64,000 nt of DNA from Spirosoma luteum DSM 19990. GTDB lineage: Bacteria; Bacteroidota; Bacteroidia; Cytophagales; Spirosomataceae. Location: positions 62,121 to 126,120 of the forward strand of contig NZ_KB893312.1 of the NCBI RefSeq assembly GCF_000374065.1, written 5' to 3'. Position numbers and translations under genes: made by a program. The notes under the pieces were generated by a model. It was not told the DNA's origin. It was given only the letters and a program-made list of their open reading frames with translations, and searched no databases. Shown here one piece after another: positions 56,286 to 64,000 of the stretch; the stretch's first letter is position 1, and each line of letters opens with the position of its first letter.

Positions 56286-57722
56286 ATGTCTAAGAAAACC
56301 AAGATTGTTGCCACCATTGGTCCGGCTTCCGACACGAAAGAACAATTACTGGCGCTAGCCAGAGCGGGCGTAAATGTGTTCCGGCTGAATTTTTCGCACG
56401 GTACCCATGAAGATCACCTGATGCGGCTAACGCGCATTCGGGAAATAAATGAGGAATACCACTTGAACCTCTGCGTATTACAGGATTTGCAGGGACCTAA
56501 AATTCGAATTGGCAACGTCGAAAACAAGGATGGTGTTACAATTGTGCCTGGCCAGGAACTGGTCTTTACCAATGATGATATTGTCGGCACCGCCGAACGG
56601 GTTAGTACACCCTACAAAAATATGTATCGGGATGTGCATCCGGGCGAGCGTATCCTGATGGACGATGGCAAACTGGAAGTTAAAGTACTGCGTAAAGAGG
56701 GTACCGATGTAGTAACTGAGGTCGTTTACGGTGGTCTGATGAAGTCCAAAAAGGGGGTAAATCTGCCTAATACGAAGGTGTCTATGCCCGCCGTAACCGA
56801 AAAAGACTGGGCCGACCTCGAATTTGGTCTTGAGCATAATGCTGAGTGGATTGCCCTCTCGTTTGTACGCGAAGCATCCGAAATTATCGAGATAAAAGAA
56901 TATATTAAGTCGAAAGGCAAGACGAGCAGGGTTATTGCGAAAATCGAGAAGCCCGAAGCAATTGCCAATATCGACGAAATTATTGCCGCTACCGACGGCC
57001 TGATGGTGGCTCGTGGTGACCTGGGCGTTGAGTTACCCGCCGAAGAGGTGCCGATGATTCAGAAGATGCTGGTTGAGAAGTGCAATAAAGCCGCTAAACC
57101 GGTTATTGTGGCAACGCAAATGCTCGAAAGCATGATTGACGCGCCCCGGCCAACCCGCGCCGAAATCAACGACATTGCCAACTCCGTTATGGATGGGGCC
57201 GATGCCGTGATGCTCAGTGCCGAAACCGCGTCGGGCAAATACCCAATCCTGGCCGTTGAAAGCATGGCCAACACCATCCTGCAGGTAGAAAAATCGACCG
57301 ATAAGATTTACTTCCGCTACCACGCTTATGTGAATGAGCACCCCACCGAAAATGTCCTGAACGACAACGTGGTGATGAGTGCCTGCCGACTCGCCCGCGA
57401 TACTCAAGCCCGCGCTATTATCGGCATCACTAACTCTGGCTATACGGCCGAACGGATTTCGCACCACCGCCCAAAAGGCGATTTGCTGGTGTTCTCCAAT
57501 GATGCCCAACTTCGGAATACGCTTGGTTTGTACTGGGGTATTCAGGTCATTCCGTATGAGCAGGATTTGAGTCTGAGTGTTGATCAAACGGTGGAAGGCA
57601 TCAAAGACATTCTTGTTAGTCAGGGGCGGTTGGATGATGGCGACATTTTCGTCAACACGCTCAGCGTACCCCTCAGCCAATCCCGCCGGACTAATACGGT
57701 GAAACTGAGTATCGTCGACTGA
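56286..57722 (+). CDS. pyk: Pyruvate kinase
   Basis: 478 residues from the ATG at 56286 (MSKKTKIVATIGPAS); an earlier frame start adds 14 unrelated residues. The signature motifs are ATIGPAS, MVARGDLGVE (metal and substrate site), ATQMLESM and PTRAEINDIANSVMDGADAV. The C-terminal domain supports tetramers. It converts phosphoenolpyruvate and ADP to pyruvate and ATP. It stands alone, ended by the terminator at 57844. Confidence 0.97.
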   Translation: MSKKTKIVATIGPASDTKEQLLALARAGVNVFRLNFSHGTHEDHLMRLTRIREINEEYHLNLCVLQDLQGPKIRIGNVENKDGVTIVPGQELVFTNDDIVGTAERVSTPYKNMYRDVHPGERILMDDGKLEVKVLRKEGTDVVTEVVYGGLMKSKKGVNLPNTKVSMPAVTEKDWADLEFGLEHNAEWIALSFVREASEIIEIKEYIKSKGKTSRVIAKIEKPEAIANIDEIIAATDGLMVARGDLGVELPAEEVPMIQKMLVEKCNKAAKPVIVATQMLESMIDAPRPTRAEINDIANSVMDGADAVMLSAETASGKYPILAVESMANTILQVEKSTDKIYFRYHAYVNEHPTENVLNDNVVMSACRLARDTQARAIIGITNSGYTAERISHHRPKGDLLVFSNDAQLRNTLGLYWGIQVIPYEQDLSLSVDQTVEGIKDILVSQGRLDDGDIFVNTLSVPLSQSRRTNTVKLSIVD

Positions 57723-57843
57723 TGTAGCGGGGCCTCCGATTGGGTGAAAAGTTGATGAGTTAATCCGTTTAAAACGTTTTGCGTTGGTCAATGACCAACA
57801 AACCAGTTAACCAATCATCCGGCCAACTGCCGATAAATACTAA

Positions 57844-57880
57844 AAAGCCGCGAAACCAAAGGTCATCGCGGCTTTCTCTT
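57844..57880. terminator. Terminator between pyk and the DUF5606 gene
   Basis: aaagccgcga / tcgcggcttt form a 10-bp stem with a 12-nt loop, followed by ctcttttt. It lies between convergent genes and could serve both. Confidence 0.82.
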
Positions 57881-57935
57881 TTTACTGAAAATGAAGAACG
57901 GTAAGAGGAAGAATCGGTTTGTTAGTTAACCCAAT

Positions 57936-58433
57936 TCAGGCCTTTTCTGTTTTCGATTCCTTATTTTCTTCGGCAACCGGGGGTTCGGTAGCCTCTATTT
58001 CTTCTGATTCTACGGGTTCCTCAGTGGCTACCTCAAATACTTCGGGTGCATGCTGACTCAGGATGGTGTACCAGCTAATCAATTTCTTGATGTCGGCTGT
58101 TCGAACGCGGTCACGGTCGTAAGTAGGGACAACCGATGCCATAAAGTCAGCCATTTCCTCATTCGATCCTTTGGTGTCGGTAGGAAGTTTGTCGTTGTAT
58201 TTCTCCCGGACGGTAAGCAATACATCGCCGAGTGACACGGATTTCTCATCGCTATCATCATCGACATAGATGGAAATATCATTCAATACCGACACACGGG
58301 CCGTTGGCCCCATCATGGTTTTTGCTTTTTTGTCGTCTAATGATTCAACGATAACGCCGGCCCGACCCGGTTTTAAAATTCGGTAAAGGCCACTATAGCC
58401 AGCCACATTGGCAATCTGTTTTAATGCTTCCAT
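57936..58433 (-). CDS. DUF5606 family protein
   Basis: 165 residues. The N-terminus LKQIANVAGYSGLYRILKPGRAGVIVE is typical of DUF5606, a Bacteroidota family with an SH3-like beta barrel (first 60 residues) and no known function. The C-terminal part contains a helical hairpin (ADIKKLISWYTILSQHA) and a long acidic tail (PVESEEIEATEPP). Probably cytoplasmic. It precedes a terminator shared with pyk. Confidence 0.82.
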   Translation of the reverse strand: MEALKQIANVAGYSGLYRILKPGRAGVIVESLDDKKAKTMMGPTARVSVLNDISIYVDDDSDEKSVSLGDVLLTVREKYNDKLPTDTKGSNEEMADFMASVVPTYDRDRVRTADIKKLISWYTILSQHAPEVFEVATEEPVESEEIEATEPPVAEENKESKTEKA

Positions 58434-58531
58434 TAGCGTGATTTTGTAAATTGGTAACGTGTAGTGTAACAGGGGTATTGCTTAAACGGTAAAGAGTGAA
58501 TAGGCAAATGAGCAGAAAATGACATTCCCAT

Positions 58532-59146
58532 TTATTTCTTTTTACCTGTCATATACGCTTCATTCAGGGGTCGGATAAACGATAAAATCTCTTCGCGACC
58601 GGCACTCGTGATGGCTGATGTAATAAAAAACTGGGGGGCTTCTTCCCATTCCTCCAGCAGGGTGGTGCGGTAATTATCAATGGTCGCCTGGAGTTTGGGA
58701 CCACTGAGTTTCTCGGTTTTGGTGAAGACAATAACGAAAGGTAAACCCCGCTCGCCCAGATTACTCATGAAGTCGAGGTCGCGTTTTTGAGGCTCAATCC
58801 GGGCATCGACCAGCACAAAAATGCAGAGCAGATTAGGGCGGCTGGTTAAGTAACCGTCGATAAGAATGGCAAATTTTTCGCGTTCAGTTTTACTGACCTG
58901 AGCGTAGCCATAGCCGGGCAAATCAACCAGATACCACGACTTATCGATAAGAAAATGATTGACAAGTTGCGTTTTTCCCGGCTTTCCCGAAATTTTAGCC
59001 AGTGTTGTCCGGCTCGTCAGCATATTGATCAGCGACGATTTTCCCACGTTTGAGCGGCCAATAAAGGCGTATTCGGGCCGATTGGGTGGGGGACAAAGAG
59101 CCGGGTCGGAATTACTGACCAGGAATTCAGCTTGCTTGACGGGCAT
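58532..59146 (-). CDS. engB: Ribosome biogenesis GTPase EngB (YsxC/YihA)
   Basis: 204 residues from the ATG at 59146; an earlier frame start adds nine residues. GTPase motifs are GRSNVGKSSL (G1), DLPGYGYAQ (G3) and FTKTEK (G4, with Glu where Asp is most common). It is needed for assembly of the large ribosomal subunit. It has no operon partner in this window. Confidence 0.93.
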   Translation of the reverse strand: MPVKQAEFLVSNSDPALCPPPNRPEYAFIGRSNVGKSSLINMLTSRTTLAKISGKPGKTQLVNHFLIDKSWYLVDLPGYGYAQVSKTEREKFAILIDGYLTSRPNLLCIFVLVDARIEPQKRDLDFMSNLGERGLPFVIVFTKTEKLSGPKLQATIDNYRTTLLEEWEEAPQFFITSAITSAGREEILSFIRPLNEAYMTGKKK

Positions 59147-59334
59147 AAGTAGAAGACGGTAAAACGGCCGCAAAGTTCGGAAAGATTAAGCAGAATGGCA
59201 CACGATTTGTAATTTGCATGCCCATCAATATAATTACGGATAAAACGAGCGTTTCAGGGTAGAAACGAAAAACGCCCGTTCGTGCGTTATAGAATCGAAA
59301 ACCTACAAAGACCACCGGCTCGCCGGGTTTGACT

Positions 59335-59805
59335 ATGAAAAAACTATTTTGGTTGTTTGCAATTGCCCTTATCGGCGTTACTGTACTCCCGACTATCGCT
59401 GCTTTTGACCCTATCAAATCAGGCACTACCACTAGCCGAATGGCTCCGAAAGACAGCCCTGAGGGAATTCAGTTTACGGAAGCTTCCTGGAAAGACATTT
59501 TGAAAAAGGCAAAAGCGGAGAAAAAAGTTATTTTTCTGGATGCCTATGCCAGCTGGTGTGGTCCCTGTAAGTTGCTCCAGAAGAATGTTTTCACCAAGAA
59601 ATCCGTTGGCGATTACTACAACAGCAAGTTTATAAACGTGAAAATGGACATGGAAAAAGGCGAAGGCCCGGCTTTAGCGCAGGTTTACCCACTGGAAGCC
59701 TATCCTACATTGCTGTACATCGACGGCAACGGAAAAATTCTGCGGAAGGTCCTGGGCCTCCAAACACCAGAAGCACTGATTGCCATTGGCAAGAGTGTAA
59801 AGTAA
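59335..59805 (+). CDS. Exported thioredoxin-like protein (CGPC motif)
   Basis: 156 residues from the ATG at 59335. An N-terminal hydrophobic signal (about 1-19) precedes a thioredoxin fold with SWCGPCKLL and the cis-Pro loop AYPTLLYID. It is closest to the thioredoxin_7/DUF953-like exported group and should act as a thiol oxidoreductase in the periplasm. It resembles the CGWC protein at 29440. It ends at the terminator shared with the next gene. Confidence 0.86.
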   Translation: MKKLFWLFAIALIGVTVLPTIAAFDPIKSGTTTSRMAPKDSPEGIQFTEASWKDILKKAKAEKKVIFLDAYASWCGPCKLLQKNVFTKKSVGDYYNSKFINVKMDMEKGEGPALAQVYPLEAYPTLLYIDGNGKILRKVLGLQTPEALIAIGKSVK

Positions 59806-59831
59806 GCAGGCAATAAATTTGGTTTGTAACG

Positions 59832-59865
59832 AAAGAGGCTATTTCTCATAGAATAGCCTCTTTTT
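59832..59865. terminator. Bidirectional terminator overlapping the next gene's end
   Basis: aaagaggctatt / aatagcctcttt form a 12-bp stem with an 8-nt loop and end in tttttg. It covers the stop codon region of the convergent sugar transferase gene. Confidence 0.8.
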
Positions 59866-60826
59866 GTGGGCTTATTATTTTCTTTCTGGTAATAACGTAA
59901 CAAATAGAAAGGAAACCCGAAATGAGCACAGCCAGCATAAACTGATGAACAGCAGACCAGTCCAGTGCCCGCAGAACTAACCCATTTATACCAGCCTGCA
60001 TGAAGGCATACCCAGCCGCGACGCCCAGATGTGGCCAACCCCGCTGACTAATCAGTAACTGATACAGATGTGACTGGTGCGCCCGAAAAATGTTTTGTCG
60101 CCGGTGTATTCGATAAACAATGGTGAGAAGGCTGTCTGCGCCGTAGACTGCCAGTAGCAACAGGGGCAGATAGGTATGTTGTTCGTTGATGACGGTAAGC
60201 AGATTGTAGAGCATAATGAAGCCAATGCCGATACTGCCTACATCGCCCGCAAAGCAGATGGCTTTGGGCCGGGCGTTGAAAAAACTAAAAACCAGTAGTG
60301 CTACGAATACGAATGGATATAAAATTGGTGAACGGCTATCCATTTCATCTCTTTGAAGATACCACAGTGTTCCAATGGTGAGGAGACTGTAAAAAGCAGT
60401 CATACCGTTGATGCCATCCATAAAGTTGTACGCGTTGATAATCGCAACTCCCAGCACTAATAATCCAAGAAATAGCCACCAGTCCGTAGAAGAGGTATGT
60501 GTCTGTATCAGTAACATACTGATGGCTATTGACTGGGCAAAAAAACGAAACCGGACTGGGATACCAGCAACGTCGTCGCCGAAACTAATCAGCACCACGA
60601 CGGTCAGGCCACCAAAGAACCAGGGCTGATTGAATGGGACACTCAAAACCATAGTCAATACGGCCAGATAAACGATAATCCCTCCACCCCGAACCGTCCT
60701 GGTAGTTTGGTGCAAACTCCGTCCGTTTGGTACATCGAATAAGCGAAAATGCCGCGCCAGCCGGATGTAAAGAAGTTCTAGCCCCAGTAATAGAATGGTC
60801 AGGAGGCCGTAGTTAGTCAAGGTCAT
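59846..60826 (-). CDS. Undecaprenyl-phosphate sugar-1-phosphate transferase (WecA/MraY-like)
   Basis: 326 residues with about 10 transmembrane helices. Signatures include SFGDDVAGIP (Asp pair, Mg binding), NAYNFMDGINGM, CFAGDVGSIGIGF and the cytoplasmic loop HRRQNIFRAHQSHLYQ. The family transfers a sugar-1-phosphate onto undecaprenyl phosphate, the first step in assembly of a lipid-linked glycan. It is the last gene of the polysaccharide cluster, 21 bp after a glycosyltransferase, so likely co-transcribed. Confidence 0.9.
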   Translation of the reverse strand: MTLTNYGLLTILLLGLELLYIRLARHFRLFDVPNGRSLHQTTRTVRGGGIIVYLAVLTMVLSVPFNQPWFFGGLTVVVLISFGDDVAGIPVRFRFFAQSIAISMLLIQTHTSSTDWWLFLGLLVLGVAIINAYNFMDGINGMTAFYSLLTIGTLWYLQRDEMDSRSPILYPFVFVALLVFSFFNARPKAICFAGDVGSIGIGFIMLYNLLTVINEQHTYLPLLLLAVYGADSLLTIVYRIHRRQNIFRAHQSHLYQLLISQRGWPHLGVAAGYAFMQAGINGLVLRALDWSAVHQFMLAVLISGFLSICYVITRKKIISPQKEAIL

Positions 60827-60847
60827 TTGATTAAATCGGGTAGGTAT

Positions 60848-62068
60848 TCATACCAATTTATTGACGGGTGATTTATTGCTTTTCGGGTGACCCATTGTCC
60901 TGATAATGTGCCGGGCTAGTTCCTGATTGATGGTATGCCGTGCGAACCGTCGTTTGAAGTCAACCCGTTCCTGCGTTCGGTAAGGCGTTTCGCGTAGTTG
61001 CCTGACCAGACTCTCTGCATCGGTAGGGTTGAAAACGAGAGTGTTCGGCAGGTAATACCGGATGAATGCAGCGGCATACCCACTAACCCCGGCCAGAATG
61101 GGCTTATCCGTAGCGCCATACTCAAACAGTTTGGACGGTAACACGCGCTGGCAGGCATCCCAGTTGTTCAGATGTACTAGTAAGTAATCCGCGTTTTGGT
61201 AAGCCGTTATCAACGCCTGTCGGTTGCAGGGAGGACGCAACTCAACGTTGGCACATTGTTTTTCCAGAAGGGCTGCCTCCAGTTTATATTTTGCCCCACC
61301 GTCGCCAATCACAACAAACCTGTACTCATTCTCCAATTGTTTCGCGGCTTCAGGGATGAGTTTATGCAGCCCCTGCCCATCACCGATATTGCCCGCATAC
61401 AAGATGATTTTGGGCCAGCGGTTCAGGTGTGGCCGACTGGCCGGTACGGCCAGAAACGGGGTGTCGATACCATTCGTGCAATAGCTGTACGTGGCTTGCC
61501 GATACGCGTTAAAATAAGGTCGGAAACCTTCCGAAACCAGATTGATGTGCGCGGCATAGCCAAATGTGTAGCGCTCCACACGTTTCAGGAATGGATTCAA
61601 ACAGACGTAAGCGAGTGGGAAACGGACAACCTCGGTTATCGCTTCCCGAAACAAATCGCGCATATCCAGAAAGAGGGGAACCGCTCGTTTGCGGGCTAGT
61701 CTGGCCCCCAGAAAAGCGGTAAACAAGCGGGAAGAAGAGGCAACAACCAAGTCGTAATCTTGCTCTTTCGTGAGCCGGTGAGCGGACCAGAAGTAAGACC
61801 AAAAGGCAACAATCTGACCAGCCAGTCCGCTTTTATGCTTCGGGACGCGGATGCGCTGTACCAGAACCGCACATTGGTCGGTAGGCCATTCATCCTGGTC
61901 AGATGCGGCTGGCGAGTAGGATGCGTACCGGTTTGGGTGGGTAGTAACCACCTGAATCGAGTCATGGGCAGTCAGTTGGCCAGCCAGTTCGCGGACCAGC
62001 GTCGTATTCCGGAAAGAACCGGGGCACAGGTCAGGCTCAAAATAAAAAGTCAGGTAGAGTATCTTCAT
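60848..62068 (-). CDS. GT4-type glycosyltransferase
   Basis: 406 residues with the GT-B two-domain layout. The N-terminal Rossmann domain begins MKILYLTFYFEPDLCPGSFR. The C-terminal domain has KIILYAGNIGDGQGLHKLIP and LPSKLFEYGATDKPILAGVSG (the usual E-rich nucleotide-sugar loop region). It resembles WbuB/exopolysaccharide family enzymes and probably adds a sugar to a lipid-linked intermediate made by the transferase below. It overlaps the heparinase-like gene by ATGA. Confidence 0.9.
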   Translation of the reverse strand: MKILYLTFYFEPDLCPGSFRNTTLVRELAGQLTAHDSIQVVTTHPNRYASYSPAASDQDEWPTDQCAVLVQRIRVPKHKSGLAGQIVAFWSYFWSAHRLTKEQDYDLVVASSSRLFTAFLGARLARKRAVPLFLDMRDLFREAITEVVRFPLAYVCLNPFLKRVERYTFGYAAHINLVSEGFRPYFNAYRQATYSYCTNGIDTPFLAVPASRPHLNRWPKIILYAGNIGDGQGLHKLIPEAAKQLENEYRFVVIGDGGAKYKLEAALLEKQCANVELRPPCNRQALITAYQNADYLLVHLNNWDACQRVLPSKLFEYGATDKPILAGVSGYAAAFIRYYLPNTLVFNPTDAESLVRQLRETPYRTQERVDFKRRFARHTINQELARHIIRTMGHPKSNKSPVNKLV

Positions 62069-63654
62069 TCGATTAGGGTGAGGACTGTTTCTAAGCAGGT
62101 CGAAAAATTAACGACAAGGCAGTGGCCTGACCGCAATTGGTTGAATCCATTGGCCATCTCATAAGCTTTGATGCGCCACACCGGTTTGGTTGCAGAGCGA
62201 AACGTTATGGCCAATGGGCCTGCCCGCACGCCATCGTCGAGCAACTGCCAGATTACGGAAGGATGAAAGTAAAACCGGGCGGTACCCGCCTGCCCGGATG
62301 CCGTTCCGGCTGGCCAGGTCAATAGTTGATCCGTTATCGAAATCGTATCGGCACCAATCGACCAGTTTCGTTCGTGGATAATTCCCCGATGCCGGTACCC
62401 ATCATGCCGGGCTGTCAGTGAAGTAGCCGTATCGGTTATAAGAATCACCCTCGCCCGGCGACCTACCCGAAAGCTTGCCCACAGTTCAGAAGAGTCTGCA
62501 TCCGCTACCGTTACGGTATTGTGAGCCGCCGTGCTGCGTTCCCAGTCCCGGCGTGGGCCATCTTGATACGTGGATGTACTGTTGTCCACAAGTATGGGTT
62601 GGTTATCCACATGTAGCACAAAGGAAAGCGTATCCGCATGGGCGTGACCGGGTTGGTGAGCCGGGCCGACGGAACCAACGCAGGTGATTAACTCGTACCG
62701 TTTTTGCCGGAACATTCGAAAGCCACTATCGGAAAGGGGTACGGGTTGTCGGGTCTTTTCAGGGAGCAACTGACTTGCCTTTTGCCGAAGTTGATTTGTG
62801 GTCGGTGCAAGGTCTGGAGTTGCGTCATTCACCATCGGAACAGTGCCACTCTGAAACGTTACTGCGTCGAGCCAGATCGCCAACGAGATCCCCTTTTCGG
62901 TTAACAAAGCAGTAAGTCGGGTGTTGTCGTATCCGGTGGTAGACTGCAAAATCAGCAGCGTGTCCAGCAGGCGGTCAAGGAGAAGCTGGTGGTACATGGG
63001 GCTACGTTCGTAATGCCCGCCATCCGATAAAATCTGTTTGTCTAACGCCTGATGGAAAAGCCCGCTTGCCTTTCGAATCCAGGGTGTGTGTCGGAAATAC
63101 AACGCTCCCGTCAGTAATGCGAATCCGTTTTCGAGCAGGTGATTACCCGACAGATGATACTCCAGGCGTTGACCCAATAATCGGACCTGAGCGAACAGAT
63201 GTTGGTTGATAGTCTCATCCCGAACCTGATGGCGACTCAGAAACTGCACCCAGTTTATAATGCGTACCGAGGTTGGATAGGCTTCCAGGCCGTCCCGCAC
63301 ATCAGCCGACTGACGAATGAAGTCGCGTATCAATATCAGCCCCCGGTCAACCGGCATACCCGGCTGGTTCAAAAAATCGAAGTAGGTCAGGTTGTAGGTC
63401 CAGAGTTTACCGTGACGGGCGTAATTCCAGTCGATGGCTGACGGGAAAAGCACAGTCAGGTTCAGAAATGTGAATCGCTCCGGTTGCCACGATACGGGTT
63501 TGTTGGCATCGGGTACGGCCAGAAAGCACGTTTCCGGTACCTTGTCAGCAAGGCGCAATTTGGCCGGGCTACGCAGCCGATGCCAAACCTGATACACGAT
63601 TTGCCGACCCGTTAAATGCTGTACCGTCCGCCAGAGTAGCCTGATGTTTTTCAT
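62065..63654 (-). CDS. Heparinase II/III-like protein
   Basis: 529 residues. An alpha/alpha-toroid region (about 60-300, with YNLTYFDFLNQPG and LSGNHLLENGFALLTGALYF) precedes the heparinase II/III beta-sandwich domain with PGHAHADTLSFVLHVD and STYQDGPRRDWERSTAAHNTV. Family members cut uronic-acid-containing glycans by beta-elimination. There is no obvious signal peptide, so a role in capsule or polysaccharide biosynthesis is more likely than uptake. ATGA overlaps at both ends link it to the glycosyltransferase and the oxidoreductase. Confidence 0.9.
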   Translation of the reverse strand: MKNIRLLWRTVQHLTGRQIVYQVWHRLRSPAKLRLADKVPETCFLAVPDANKPVSWQPERFTFLNLTVLFPSAIDWNYARHGKLWTYNLTYFDFLNQPGMPVDRGLILIRDFIRQSADVRDGLEAYPTSVRIINWVQFLSRHQVRDETINQHLFAQVRLLGQRLEYHLSGNHLLENGFALLTGALYFRHTPWIRKASGLFHQALDKQILSDGGHYERSPMYHQLLLDRLLDTLLILQSTTGYDNTRLTALLTEKGISLAIWLDAVTFQSGTVPMVNDATPDLAPTTNQLRQKASQLLPEKTRQPVPLSDSGFRMFRQKRYELITCVGSVGPAHQPGHAHADTLSFVLHVDNQPILVDNSTSTYQDGPRRDWERSTAAHNTVTVADADSSELWASFRVGRRARVILITDTATSLTARHDGYRHRGIIHERNWSIGADTISITDQLLTWPAGTASGQAGTARFYFHPSVIWQLLDDGVRAGPLAITFRSATKPVWRIKAYEMANGFNQLRSGHCLVVNFSTCLETVLTLIE

Positions 63655-64000
63655 ACACCATCCGTGGTTAGCAAATCCGCCTGTTCCATGCCGATAGGGC
63701 CAACATCGGCCCAGCGGTTCTCGCGCAGACTTTGCAGTGCGGCCAGGGTGGTTTGGGTCGTGTTGATTAATTCGGCGAAGGGAATCAGCGCGTCGCCACC
63801 CGTCCTGAGTTGGGTGAGTAACTGCTTCATCTGTTCGGTATGGCCCTTGTTCTGCCTGCCGAAAAGCCCCGAAAAAGGACCGAATTCGTACGTTTTCAGG
63901 CGACGGAAATTGTCCAGCACCAGTGTTCGTTCCTGGGAATACACCTCGACTCGTTCTTTCGGATAAGCTTTGCTGCCGTTGCTGAAATAATTGATAACCC
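63651..64000 (-). CDS. Gfo/Idh/MocA-type oxidoreductase (partial, N-terminus outside window)
   Basis: The frame is open from the right edge to TGA at 63651, giving about 115 residues. The sequence INYFSNGSKAYPKERVEVYSQ and TLVLDNFRRLKTYEFG matches the end of Gfo/Idh/MocA-type enzymes that accompany heparinase-like proteins, often as a bi-domain fusion with an alcohol dehydrogenase part. The start lies beyond the window. It probably oxidises a sugar nucleotide in polysaccharide synthesis. It overlaps the heparinase-like gene by 4 bp. Confidence 0.78.
   Translation of the reverse strand, partial: VINYFSNGSKAYPKERVEVYSQERTLVLDNFRRLKTYEFGPFSGLFGRQNKGHTEQMKQLLTQLRTGGDALIPFAELINTTQTTLAALQSLRENRWADVGPIGMEQADLLTTDGV

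Overview
The window looks like a chromosomal segment of a Bacteroidota bacterium of the order Cytophagales, most like Spirosoma and relatives. Support comes from carboxypeptidase-regulatory-domain TonB receptors, lineage-typical families (DUF4293, DUF5606, MacB/FtsX permeases without an ATPase, TPR-CHAT proteins) and promoters of the Bacteroidota type (TTG, about 19 nt, TAnnTTTG). The genus is an inference. No CRISPR array, insertion sequence, prophage or replication origin was seen.

Layout. 1-4771: a penicillin-acylase-type Ntn hydrolase cut by the window edge, a secreted amidase, an unassigned protein and a PEBP-family protein. 5090-12695: two large TonB-dependent receptors, each its own unit, then a Crp/Fnr-like regulator and two small membrane proteins. 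12759-26503 (minus strand): the translation/transcription superoperon tRNA-Tyr, tRNA-Gly, tRNA-Thr, tuf, tRNA-Trp, secE, nusG, rplK, rplA, rplJ, rplL, rpoB, rpoC, driven by a textbook promoter and with a hairpin between rplL and rpoB. A decayed tRNA lies between tRNA-Gly and tRNA-Thr. 26620-35651: a lipoprotein, three exported metallopeptidases (M13, M28, HExxH type with a GLPHN-like motif), a thioredoxin-like protein, a frameshifted pseudogene and a DUF4293 membrane protein. 35725-41709: housekeeping genes mdh, DUF1232, tatA, gatA, a LysM lytic transglycosylase and ruvA.

41710-50995 is the accessory part. It holds a CHAT-domain pseudogene without its catalytic cysteine, long perfect inverted repeats, a Lys/Ala-rich secreted protein and 1.4 kb of gene-poor DNA. 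These are followed by an ECF sigma factor with an adjacent membrane anti-sigma-like TPR protein, an orphan gene, and a divergent lipoprotein/TPR-CHAT operon. The predicted topology would let the periplasmic TPR-CHAT protease act on the anti-sigma protein. That would be a regulated-proteolysis circuit reminiscent of CHAT/sigma systems; it is a hypothesis drawn from gene order and topology. A decayed MacB-type permease then precedes two intact tandem paralogues (50996-55933), and a VapC-like PIN remnant lies before pyk.

56286-64000: pyk, DUF5606, engB, a thioredoxin, then a minus-strand polysaccharide cluster. In transcription order the cluster is an oxidoreductase (partial), a heparinase II/III-like protein and a glycosyltransferase, joined by ATGA overlaps, followed by a WecA/MraY-like sugar-phosphate transferase.
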